A stretch of 64,000 bases of DNA. Origin: Apostichopus japonicus (lineage: Eukaryota; Echinodermata; Holothuroidea; Aspidochirotida; Stichopodidae). Numbering within the stretch: position 1 is the stretch's first letter; each line of letters starts with the position of its first letter. Positions 41,223 to 53,600 of this stretch are shown here, piece after piece. A program made the translations under genes and the position numbers. Location: the NCBI RefSeq assembly GCF_037975245.1, contig NC_092562.1, positions 25,169,054-25,233,053 on the forward strand, in the 5' to 3' direction. The notes under the pieces are model-generated. The model did no database searches and had not been told where the DNA came from. It saw only the letters and a program-made list of their open reading frames with translations.

Positions 41223-41659
41223 TCCCAGAGTGACAAGGGAGGAGCTATTTAGATGGCAACTCCCTGCTGTGACGTTACTGAAGGAAAATAAAATAGGGAC
41301 AGTTACTTAACTTTGACTGAATTTCCAAGAAATGAAAGGGACATTCTGCTGGCAGACAATATTTTCCACCAGATGATTGGTTCCTGACCATTGAAGTTGT
41401 CATAACTGGTAAACGTGTCGGAACTAGTCGGAACCAATACCTTTCTAAACTATACTCCAACATCATGCTCTCAAAGCACTGCTATTGACAGTACAAACAG
41501 TTCCTAACCTCGATCTGATAGAAACATGATATTTATACTGCTCATTCTGACATTACGAGTGCTCTGACGTGGGACATGATACTACAGTATAGACAGAATG
41601 TCCAAATTGGGTGCTTTTTGGCCATGACCCTATGAATATTAATGATGTTATGGTGACAA

Positions 41660-41855
41660 TGGTAAAAAGTTTTACATTGCAAAATTTTGGGGGCGAATCT
41701 GTTGGGCCCAATATGTTTTTGGCCCAAATGTTTGGGGACTCATTTTTAGAGGACAACTATATGTTTGAGCCACTTTGTTTGCGCCAACTATTTTTGGGAC
41801 CATGTAGGCGCTAAAGATTATTGGGCCCATTTTTGAGGGGGGGGGGGGGAATTGG
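41660..41855. repeat. degenerate TTTGGGCCC/GGACC unit block
   Basis: Units such as TTTTGGGGGC, TTGGGCCCAA, TTTGGCCCAAA, TTTGGGGACTC and TTTTGGGACC follow each other at 14-20 bp spacing, ending in a G run. It resembles in style the palindromic block at 27335-27708. An identical block is at 61510-61700. Confidence 0.6.
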
Positions 41856-43639
41856 TCAAAATTTAAAAATTGCAATTACTCTACAACCTTACATCAGATT
41901 GTATCCAAACTTGCAGTACAGCTGTTTGTTAGTAGCTGGTACATGTGGGCATAAAATATTATGATATTGGCTGTTGACATACTAAACTATTCCGGAAAGT
42001 CATGAATCACAGAGCCCAGGCTACAAAGGTTGTGCCACGGTGACCGTAAAGCGTTTAGTCTACTGGCCATAACTTCTTTGAGGCAATACTAGCAAAATAA
42101 ACTAATAGTGGAATTTCCTGTTGGCAGATTGCCAAGAAAAGTGTTAACATCAATGTCAAGTAAAATGGTACAGTATGAAACAGGAGCGGACATCGAGTTG
42201 CAACAAAACCATTGCAGTATGTCTCGAGCCCTGTATTAGGGGTTAAATATTTCTTTTGGGTAAATTGAGCAAACATGTTTTTTTTCCAGAGTTGTTGCAA
42301 CAATTTTACGAACAAAAAGTCGACATATCTTCTAGAATAATACTGTTAGTTTTAGGTATTCCATTTTAATTGCTTTCAGTTTGTAAACTATGGACGATTT
42401 TGTTTACTTGAAGGATTTGTTTACGTTACCCCGCGACAGTCGTAGCATCCAAAATATTGCTTTTCAGAGACGAACAATGATTTCCCTGCGCAGTGCATTG
42501 ACTTTTTCAAAGCTGGTAAACGTCGGCTGTATCGGGAAAGTCCCGGTAGAAAATAGTACCTGTGCGCTACTTGGACGATGCACGTGACGAAAAGACTCAC
42601 TGCCTAGCTGTCGATTGCTGCTCATATTCTCTGATGGAATAATTTATTACAATTATGTAAGTATATTCTCCGCAAGATCGTGGATTTTCCGTGATGTTTA
42701 AGCTTTGTCACGGTTTGTACTAAGAAACATGTTGAACATTTTCGCCGAACTCGTTTAGTCATACAAATACATTAAATGCCTAATACTTTGCCCACACTTG
42801 TAATCATTAAACTGGTATTTCAACTAAGTTTTTTTCAACAGATAAGTTAAAAGAACATTCATGGACAGAAATCGGATGCTCTGCTGATCACATTAAATAC
42901 ATCCTTAAAACTATGCCGTTTTAATGAACATAAGAACAGTGTCTATAGTGATTATGAGAATATGTTAGTACAAAATAGCGAAGTATTTCCGTGAACCAGG
43001 TTGGCACGTCCAAAGGATTACCTATCATTCCGCTATACCTGGAGTTAACTCGTTGAAACGCAGGTTCAAACTGCATCGCTTATCTCCGTTTTAATGTTAG
43101 CTCTACCTATATGCATGCTAAAAGCTAGTCTTGGTCAAGTCGTTTGTAATACTCCTTTCCTCGCCTACAAACTGTACATGCCTCAGAGTCCGCTTCTGCC
43201 TACCACGAATGTGCTTGCCCACTGTATTTTACATGCCAGAGGATCTGTCCGATACAATTCCTCAAAACCACAATGACACATGAACAGCAATGGGATAGCA
43301 AAACCCACTATGGCTCACATTCGTTGCAGTTGCACCTACACTAAAATTATAATTAATAATAATAAACTAAATACTACTATGGTTATACAAACTAAGGCTA
43401 TATATTATATACCTAACGTTAGGCTTGGTCCGTGCCTGTAACTTGACAACATATATCTCTATTTCTTAGGTTCAAAGACTTTCGTAGGTTCTGCACCGAT
43501 TTTACAGAGATTTCCATCATTTCTGCTTTCATTTTATTCATATAACATGGGCTAGTCGGTCTCTCTCCGTCATTTTAACAAGTTCTGAGGCACTAAATTC
43601 TTTGAATTTGTATACGTATTTTGACGTCATAACAGTGAA

Positions 43640-43815
43640 CAGCGCCGCTAGCATCAAATGAGACATTAGCATCAAAGTAGACAACAACTTTGAAGGAGAC
43701 AACAGCATCAGAGGAGACAACAACAACAGCAACAAAGGAGACAACAACATTAAATGAGACAACAAGATCAAAGGAGACAACACCATGATAACAGGCAGAC
43801 AGAATGGAAGAAACA
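43640..43815. repeat. GAGACAACAACAT minisatellite, 15-18 bp unit
   Basis: Tandem copies of an (A/G)GGAGACAACAACAT-like unit with internal changes. The matching tract at 63440-63617 has a different order and number of units. Confidence 0.85.
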
Positions 43816-43968
43816 AGATAATACATTTCCCTTTCGGCGTTCCATACTCTAGCTGCGACGTCTATCTTCACTTCAGTCAACATGCCTTGTGCACGTGACA
43901 GATTATTATGTAAAGTATGAAAACCAGACGGTAGCCAGCTTATGCGGAAACTATATATAATGTACTTG

Positions 43969-43976
43969 TATATAAT
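43969..43976 (+). promoter_or_regulatory. TATA box of gene 2
   Basis: TATATAAT lies in the same context as at gene 1 (ACTTGTATATAA, then GTGTGGTGAGCGTCTA). Another TATATATAA lies just upstream at 43952-43960. The start codon is 233 bp downstream, against 73 bp at gene 1. Confidence 0.65.
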
Positions 43977-43998
43977 CCTGGCTGTGTGGTGAGCGTCT

Positions 43999-44093
43999 AT
44001 GAAGTATCATATTCCGATAGCATTGTGGATCAGTTGGTAGTCTGATATTGCTATAGGACAGTTACTGCAAAAATGTTGACAACAGCTCCGTGA
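43999..44093 (+). promoter_or_regulatory. upstream open reading frames in the gene 2 leader
   Basis: Short ATG-started frames occur at 43999-44040 (14 codons with stop) and 44073-44093 (7 codons with stop). Two even shorter ones lie before 44209. Gene 1 has none in its leader. They would matter only if transcription starts near the TATA box and no leader intron removes them. Confidence 0.4.
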
Positions 44094-44208
44094 GCCGGAA
44101 GTTGCTGTTACAGAAACTCTGTGAAATTACATAGGCGTCCAAGTCTGTGAATGGTTCTGTAGATTACTAATACTCAGCTATATGAATATATAGACATCGA
44201 ACAAAAGA

Positions 44209-44314
44209 ATGGCTCAGTCTAATTCAGATATATCAAACTCTGAAGACAATGTGCCCCAGTGCTGTGAAATACTAAATGCAAACTCGAGTACTCAAGAAGA
44301 ACTCGCAAGGAAAG
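44209..44314 (+). CDS. gene 2 exon 1 (start codon)
   Basis: It encodes 35 residues beginning MAQSNSDISNSEDN, with QCCEIL and STQEE as in gene 1, and ends in phase 1 at AAAG|GTAAGG. It is four codons longer than the gene 1 exon. Confidence 0.75.
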
Positions 44315-44584
44315 GTAAGGCAATTTTTTTTTCCAGATTGTTCCATAGAAGGAGATAAAACTAGTGTGCGGTACCGCTAACCGATGCTGAAACATAGCGG
44401 TATTTCATTGTCTTTTTTACATAAACGTCTAGGCAACGATAGACATAACCTAAGTTTATCTAATTGAAAAAAAAGTGTAGTCCCATAATACGCCAGTACA
44501 ATGTACAGTCGTACAGGGTCAACCGTGGATACACACGGGGAGCTAAAAGCAGCAATTAAGCGTTATGGTTTGGAACATTGAACA

Positions 44585-44620
<36 letters not shown>

Positions 44621-44630
44621 TCTAGTAAAT

Positions 44631-44672
<42 letters not shown>

Positions 44673-47600
44673 ACGAAGTCCAGATATCATGGTTTGGGAG
44701 ACGAACACAATAAAGCAGGTAAGGGAGGTTTTGTTTTTAAAATCAATCTAACAGGCTGCCTCTTGGTAACAAAAATATATAACTTAGCATAAATACATTA
44801 CAAACCTTAATACTTAAAGTAACTTAGCGCGCACGCAAGGTACCTCGGCTACCGCTTGGGCTCTCCGTCGGGGTGTCAAATTCCAGGGTAGTCGGTGTTG
44901 ATTAAGTAACAATGCGGTGTGTCTGGAAGCTTCCGGAAGTCGCTTTACGTAAATAACAGTTCCGGAAGAGAACAGGACCAGGTAAGTTAAATGATAAGTC
45001 CAAAAGAATGGTATCCAAAACAGAATTAAGAGAAAGTCACACACAGCATGGTTGGCATGGTGAAGAAAGGCCGGCACGGAAAGGGTGGGTTTTGTAAGTG
45101 CTAGGCAGACATAGTTGTTTACGTGGCGTGTCGTACAGGTTGGTGCCACTGGGAGAAGAGACCGAGCCACTCCTTGAAAACTAATTTATATGACATTCGG
45201 TGAGGTTACTCGACCGTAGCTTAGAACTGCACTGATTGTGCTCTTCGTTTACAAGCTAGCATAATAATAATACCCCATTTAAGCATTGCATAACATCAAT
45301 TAGCGTAGTAAACCTTTAAAGTAACATGCTACATCATAACATCCCCCCATAAAGTGGAACAATACAACCAAAAAGGGAAGCTTTTACCCTTGAAAACACA
45401 TAGCATGTGATGATAATTACACAAAACAGAAACACTTTAACACTCACATAATATTTACAACTAACCGACACGGCTGAGTGCGTCTGCACATATGTTTCCC
45501 ATTCCAGGTATATGAACTATCTTTAAGTCATGACCTTGGAGGAAAGTACTCCATCTCATCAAAATCACATTTGGAATGAAAAATGCACCCAGTACGTTTA
45601 CCCGTCTCATGAACATAGTTTGTAAGGGTCTCAAAGGTTGTGGTACCTATATCGATGATGTGATTATATATTCTGACAGCTGGCAGTCTCACATAGATCA
45701 AACCAAGGTATTTTTTGAGAGACTTGAGAGTGCAAACTTAACAAGTAATCTAAACAAGAGCTCACTGGCTCACTTATAAGTATGAGTTTAAGATTCTCAA
45801 ATGCGGTTTGACAACCATCTGACCAGACAAATTTAACTTTCTTTGCTAATAGGCTAGTGAGTGGACTGGACACATCTGCAAAATTCGGACAAACTTTCCT
45901 ATAAAATCCGGTCATTCCCCCAAAACGCATTAGTTCCTTTTTGTTTGAAGGAACTGGAAATTTATTAATTGCTTCAACCTTAGCTGCTTTGGGCAAAACC
46001 TTGCCCCCTCCCACAACATGACCAAGATACGTAACAGAAGCCTTTCCTAGATCACTCTTGTTAATTATCATCACATTTTAAGTGTTTTCAAGGGAAAAAA
46101 ACCTCCCTTTTTGGTTGTATTTTTCCACTTTATGAGGGAGGGGGGGGGGATGTTTTGATGTAGCATGTTACTTTAAAGGTTTACTACGCTAATTGATGTA
46201 ATGCAATGCTTAATTTACAAGAAATTTATGTGATGTTATAGTTTAGAAACATTGCAATAGGTACCATGAACTTTTACTGGGGGTACAATTATCCTGAACT
46301 CATCCCTTTCAAATTTGGTAGCATAAATAATGATACTATTGAGTTAAACTTTCTGCTACCTTCTTCTGCCTTCTGCTACCTTCATTCCTTGAATTGACCA
46401 CAACATAAAAGTAATTACAATATGCATTGCAAGAGTTTTAATGGAATAGAGACACAAAATTCTGATGGGGAAGCCCCCTCCCATCCAGTGCCAGTACCCA
46501 ATGGCTTTGACAATTCTTGATTCTAACCTCATGCTGCAAAATACGAACACATCAGAGCTCTCAAACTTAACATATAAATGACTAGATTTGCAGAAAGTCT
46601 GCCTGGTCACAATTTACACAGTCAAACATAATCATGGCTGTTCCAAGACTAAAAACTAGTTATTCCATCTGGTCATCTTCGTCTGTGTCCAAGTCTTCTC
46701 CAATCTCAAGTATCATCTGACTGATGTTTTCACACCCCTTGCATTGGCATAAATCTGTGCATGGAAGGCCGAAAGATACACAGCAACTGTCTCCTGCATT
46801 TGGTAGTTGGCACTTGTTTTTCTTACATGAGAAGTTCCAAGTTCAATTATGCTTTCAGGAGCAGGTGGGAGGGTCATCCAATAAATGGCAAGGTGTCCAT
46901 TATCAAATATCCATCCTTGTTCACTAGGTGATGGCAAATCTTGATTCTTCATTAAGCTTAGTTTATAAATTCTTGCCTGGAAGTTGGCACGAAGGATATG
47001 TTGACGAAGGGCATCATTATTTGGAGGCATCGTACTCTCCATCCTGTTGGCTTTCTTAAACATATCAAACCGCACGTCGTTGACTGAAGTTGCATCCTTT
47101 TGACCATACAGCTTGTAGACGAATTGTTCAACTACAAGGAAATTGACATCATCAAATGTAAAGGAGTCGCCCAACATCGTTAGTGACTTTGCAGATTCTG
47201 CATCACCTTGTATGTGTCTCAAGGCTTTTACCTTTCCCTTCAAGAAAAGGGCACTTACTGAATCACATCCTGTGATACATTGGAGACCAATTAGTGCCTC
47301 AGCCACACTATTGCCCAGCCCACGGTGCACTGCCTCCAAATCTATGGTTCTCTTCTTGTCATCTTTGCTAGCGTGGAAATACATTTTAGACTGTATTTGT
47401 GTTGTTAATGTGGTAGCAAGGACAAGCACATCAGTATCTGGACTGCTGACTACCACTGGAGTTTTCCCTGAAGAAGCATCGGCTGCATATTTTGCATGTA
47501 ACAACATCCTTGTATCAGCCCCTTCATGATCACAGAATAGCAGATCAACTTCTCTCACTTCAGCAGTATTTGAGTGCCCTTCTATATCTCCATCTTTATA

Positions 47601-50600
47601 TACCCTGAAAATGAAAACACGTTTTACAGAATACGATGGGTTGATTATTGACAAAGCTTCTCGGTAGAGGTAGTGTGACCTTGATAGTGTCCAATCCAAA
47701 CTATGTCTTATATGTGACCAGGTTATTGCATATAAATTGTCAAACCATAGAAACTGTCCACTTTTCAATAGTCCTTAAATGTAAAGCATTGTCATACCTC
47801 CTTAGACATGTTGTCAAAAATCAGTCTATATTTATTCCAACAGTGTACACATTTGCAAAACGAGACTGCTTAAACAGTAGCCCGCAATCATTACTATTAC
47901 TGAACGATATAGTAAAAACAAGACATCAGTTTTATCCTAGTGCAATTCAGTTTAATATACATGGGACAAGTTCTTCTATTCCTTCTTTTGACTACTGGTC
48001 AATGCTAGTTGTAGAAGGCCTAGCTTAAATTGCATGTAGACGAGGGCCTCGGTGTGATTAGCTTCTTAAGCTAACCGAATGTCACCCTCATGCCAAAAAT
48101 TAAATAACAAAACAAATAAACAAATTGATGTTATCTAGTTGTAAATATACATATAGTATACACAGATTACGATAGGAGTGCATGTGACTTTACCTACGCA
48201 CACTAGCAGCCTCTGCAAATAGTCACCATGTAAATGATTAACGTTAGTCTATCACTCAAATTGTCCTAATGTCATTTTTGATTTCGTTTAGTTAACGGAC
48301 TATAATGTGGACAAGCCTTGTTCATAAAAATGTTACTTTCCTACCCACTAAGCTCAAGAGTATGACAAAATAGGTAAATACTGAGTAAAATTGTCAGTAA
48401 ACACGGGCAAGTCGTACACTAATGACTCAATGAGTCAACATTTAAGATTGGACCCTTTTCGCGAAACTAGCTGTTCCAGTGTCCATCCTATGAATACTTG
48501 CCAAACGTGATTCGGCTGTGTAAATACGAACTTCGAATGTTGATTTCAACTTTATTTCATATGAAAAGAACCTGAAAAGTACTCACCATTGGGTATATTG
48601 GTATGTTGTTTTCAGATCATATCGGTACATCTATCAAATTTGAAAAACTTGGACGAACGAATTTGTTTTCGTACGCAAAATATGGACGTTTCAACATAAC
48701 TATGTGATAACCATGTTGATTTGTGTGTGTTACCATTTGGCAGTAATGCTGCTTTGCGATTGGTGTATACGGACTAAGTCCTACCTTTCAAAGAGAGAGA
48801 AAGTTTCCAAGTGCTTTCGTGCAAAAAATAGCACCAAGTTTACCGAATAACTAAAAACCATGCGCAATTTTGGTGGAACAAAGCGGATTTACGAATAATA
48901 TTTTTGAGAGTAATTTTGAGTTGCCCCTCTGACAGGACGACGGAACTGCAAGAAAAGAACGGCTTTGCCCACGGTCTAAAATGGTCATACAGTTAACAGT
49001 GTCAAATGCCTCTTGGAGATCAAGTCATACCATCCCAACAAGATAACGTTTAAATCTGACCAAATAAAATCGATAAGATAAATCCAAGTTGTATCAGTAG
49101 AAGATCCCTGTCTGAAACCAGATTGAAAATCATACCGAATGTAATATTTACTGAAGTAATCACTAATTTGGTGAAAAACAACGTTTTCCAGGATCTTTGA
49201 GACACTGCTCAGGATAGAAATAGGACCATAATGCTCCTTCTTTATTTTATCACTTTTTGTTCAAAGGAATAACGCTTCTAATTTGAAGTCCATAGGAGCT
49301 GTACCACGATGTAACGACACATTGATAATGTATGCCATGTGAGGAGGTATGCAAAGTACCATAAATAATTAACTTAAACGGTATACCATCAAGTCTTGTG
49401 GCTTATTTAGTGCTCAAATGCATTCTTAACTTCATCATCACCAACAGCTGAAAATTTTAGAGGACTAGTCTTAGGTAAAATAGTTGCATACACGTTGAGG
49501 GCATCATCATAGTAATTGCCAGAAGCTGGTGTCATTTTAACAACAAGAGAAGAAGCCAATGAGGTAAAATATTTATTTAACATCTCTCCAACTTTGCATT
49601 CATCAGAGGAGACACTTCCATCATTACCAGATATACAAGCGCAAGAACTGTGTTGACCTTTCTAGAGGGAACAACTAAATCTATTAAAACCTTCCCAACG
49701 TCATTGGAACACCCGGAGCCATCATTACTCTTTATAGAAAATATAAAACCCTTTTCACTTTTTGACCATGTTTGAACTTTCAAACGTAAACATTTGACAA
49801 TGTCGTGGCCCTAGTCTGTTTTCTAAACATCGCTAAATTCTTTGCTTTCGCAGCCGAATGTTCTCAATTATCTCACAAGAAATCCAAGGAGCAGACTTTT
49901 GCTTAGCCATCGTATTAATGCCCCATTGCAGTTTCGTACGAAAAGTACGAATGCGATCAATTGCATTGTCTGATATGTGTAGCTTATTTAAAATATATTA
50001 TTCGTACGAACATATACATTTTCTGCAACCATCTCATAGTCAACGCATGCTCTATCGCGGTGCACGCATTGATTCAATGGTTATTTCGCCCCCCCCCCCT
50101 CACAAAAATAAAACATAAATAAACATGATTGACAAACAATTTTATTTCACTCATAAAAATTAAGTATTGTTATAGCATTTGTTTCGTAAAGTAGTCATAA
50201 CTTTATTTTTTCCCGCATGAATTCCACTCAGAGTGTACTTTCATAAGCTTCCATATCCAGAACCAATAGAGTTCACTCTGTATGGATGTTATAGGCATCC
50301 GTATTCAATGAATTGTCATGGACGTTGTTGTCACCTTCATGGTATATGGAATATTATGTTCATGAACCCCGGTTCCCATAGATATCTATATTGTTTAATG
50401 TGGCAAATATCGTCTGTAGAACGGTAAAGATGGTTCTATCGTTGCCCAAATTACTTGGTAGGCCGCTATTTTGGAAGCCCAGCTCTAAGAAGTCCCACTC
50501 AAATAAATGATTAAAACATTCTGTTGATTTTAAGATAAATAATTCCCTCCGTGAGAATTAACTTAGTTCAATTTAACGCTGTAAAATTACTTCAAGATAC

Positions 50601-53600
50601 TGATTGGAAACAAATATAAATTATTTCGCCATGACAATGATCGCGAGTACTGGTAGCTTCCCTTTCTAGAACTAATATGCCTCAGTCTATCAAAATTGTT
50701 CAGAAGTTGCAAAGCTTGGGGTCACACGTGATGGGGGTATCTGATCCATGATTGGTTCAATATTACCTACTTCGGAACATCGTTAATATTCATCAAATAT
50801 ATCACTAAATAAACCAATCATTACGTGAGAAAGAAAACAACACGTGTCATAATCTTTTGTTATATTTTTCTTTGTCTGAAAATACGGGCTCCTAATGTAG
50901 ACGTCTGAAAATGGACCGAACAATTTCTTATGTATTTCTTTATTCAGGAACCGTGAGGATTAACGAAGTGAAACTTGAAGGTCAAACGTGCAAAGGGTTA
51001 AAGACCTTGCAGGAGTTTGATAGAATCTTAAAGGGGGTATAATATTACAATACTGCGCTTATGGTAACATACTCCTTATAATTGCCTTATTGATATTTAC
51101 ACTAAATCGTCAAAGTAATGTGCTCCATAAGTCCTTAATTGTAGAAGTTCTCACAAGCTAAAACCTATCCAGCACTGAATAGGTGACGATTAATGGCACC
51201 ATCAGTTTTCCGTATCATGAGTATGACAATGTTTCGTTATGAGATCCTGAAGTTTTCGTAACGTGTAAATTCCATTTGTGTACTCTGACATCCAAAGCCG
51301 CACAAACAAATTTTGTATCAAACATATCATAACATATAGATGTCCTCACAAGCTAACACCTACTCAGCACTGAATAGGTGGCGATTAATGACATCATCAG
51401 TTTTCCGTATCATGAGTATGCAAACTTTTCGCTATGAGGTTTTCGTAACGTGTGAACAAACTTCTCAGTTCAGTTTTCTTACGTTGCTCATGGGAAGCAT
51501 AAAGTTGTCTAAAGTCAATTGCCTCAATTGACCCAATGTTTCCACCACTTGAACTTCCATTTGTGTACTCTGACATCCAAAGCCGCACAAAACAAATTTT
51601 GTATCATAACATGTCATGCCCTCCTGAAGCTTTTTGGCAGTTTTCCTGGCGGAGAACAAGCAGAATGATATAGACTGTATATGCAGTATGCCACTTTCTG
51701 CAATATCCATTTGTATTCAACGTCACCGTCGTTAGACGAACTCGGTGTATTCGTCATATCCCCCCCCCCTCAAAATGTCAATGGAACTCTCGAAAATTCG
51801 GTGTGAGCACTCCGTTAAGATACATAAAACCGTGTGAGTATTCATTTCACAGGACTCCCGTAATAGTATATGTAGGATACCGTAATATTACCATAAAGTC
51901 TGCTTTCACTCTCAAACACTGAAAAGGTGCGTGTCCGTCGATCTCTCTACTCGAATAAAATTCGCACTCACCAATCAGCATTACAATTAAAAGTCAAGAA
52001 AATGGTACTTGGAATAATAAGTACCACCTGGGCAATAACCGGGCCGCTGTGCCATCCAATTCAGCCAGCGGCAATTTTTGCGTCAACTGCTTTCTTATTT
52101 TTGTTTCTTGCAGTCAAGGATCTGCAAGCAAAGCTTGTCATCAGAGACAATGCCATCAAGAAATATTACGTGGAATTAAATCATTTATGGGAGGCAGTCC
52201 GGCGTCGTAGTCAGGTATGATACATTATTGTAAGAAAATTATGATGAACATAATTAACATTCCTTCTAACTAACAATTTAGTTCGGTTAAATAAAACGTC
52301 CCAGTGAACACAACTTTTGTTTTAACCAAATCGATTGATATAAATTTCCTGTGTTTTCCGATAAAAACAAGTTCCTTAGCTCTCTCTGCATCACCGGCTG
52401 GCTATTTACAGTTAAGGCAGCTGTGGGAAGTACGAGTTGTATTTTGCTTCTGTAAGTTAATATTCTGAAATATAAAAAGGGTTTGATGTGACATAATTAT
52501 TAGAATAAAACTATATCATTAAGTAGTCGCCTGTTTGGACCTTATTTTAGTTTAAAATTCTAGGAACGTGTCAAAGGTCGATCAATTGTTAGCTGATCTA
52601 TCAGAAATACTCGGTGGTCAGCCCTTTCACGGCAGTTTCCACGGACAGCTATGACACTATCTGAGTGAAGCACTAAAATTATACAAGCAGATAATGTTTT
52701 CCATGTGCCTCTCAGATACCGGAAATGACACTTTCCAGACATGAAAAGTTGCATTAAACACTCCACTTGCTCGAGTCATTAGAGGCGAAGAATTTTTTTC
52801 AAAGTTGGTTCTTAAGGCAGGATTATAGTACTTACCACTCTGTTCGCCATAACATGTCGCTGTTGTGAAAAGTACACCTATTCTTCTAAGAAGAAAAAAA
52901 CGGGTATAATTAAAATCAATTTCAAAGTCGAATGCACAATGTATGTATGAAGTCGTAAAAATGATCTGCATTGTTGCCCAACACTGCAAATTGCCCTCAT
53001 TTTTTCAAGGCTATTACTGCTTAAACACAAGGGGATAAACTGTGCCAGCATTCTTCCTAGTTCAATTGATATGGTTAACACACACATCGGACTATCCCAA
53101 CTTTTTTTTGCAGTTACGAGTACCTTTTCTGTTTAACATAAAAAAAATGTTCGCTCACTGCCAACAAAAAATTAGAGTAATGCTTCAATTTCAGTAATAA
53201 CAGAAATATCTACTGCCTTCGGCGCTGTATCATTGATAAACTCATAGTTCTGCAGCTTGTCAAATTATGCAGAACTCGATAGGACCGATATAACAGCGTT
53301 CTCTGTTAATTTTGGGCGTGGTTAAAGAGACCGGTTCTTAGTTCCGATCGACGTGTTTGTAAATACTTTCCGAAAAAGTGTCACAGCATGAATAAGTAAA
53401 CCTGTAGATGAATCATTTTTATCATTTTCCCTATAAATACAAGTTTCTGTCTGTATTTTTTGCATGCCATATTCAACACAGAAGATGTTCACCTTTACGG
53501 AGTTGAGAAAGAAGCTTTAACATAGATGACTCAAAGTGGTAATAAAACAACTCTTTCATTCTCCTATACAAACGGCGACACACAAGTACTGATATGTCTT

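Larger units (their letters stand above)
38849..44208. repeat. intergenic spacer, copy A of the array
   Basis: This spacer is repeated almost base for base at 58639-64000, with offsets of 19790-19850. It contains the gene 1 3' flank, LINE remnants, TA tracts, a GGGCCC-unit block, a GAGACAACAAC minisatellite and the gene 2 promoter. The diverged left-edge copy starts near 21.3 kb. Small open frames conserved between the spacers are not evidence of coding, because non-coding bases are conserved equally. Confidence 0.9.

Noticed and set aside
47143..47529. 128-codon plus-strand frame
   Set aside because: Antisense shadow of the PIN/CXC-type exon, which has recognisable conserved motifs on the other strand.
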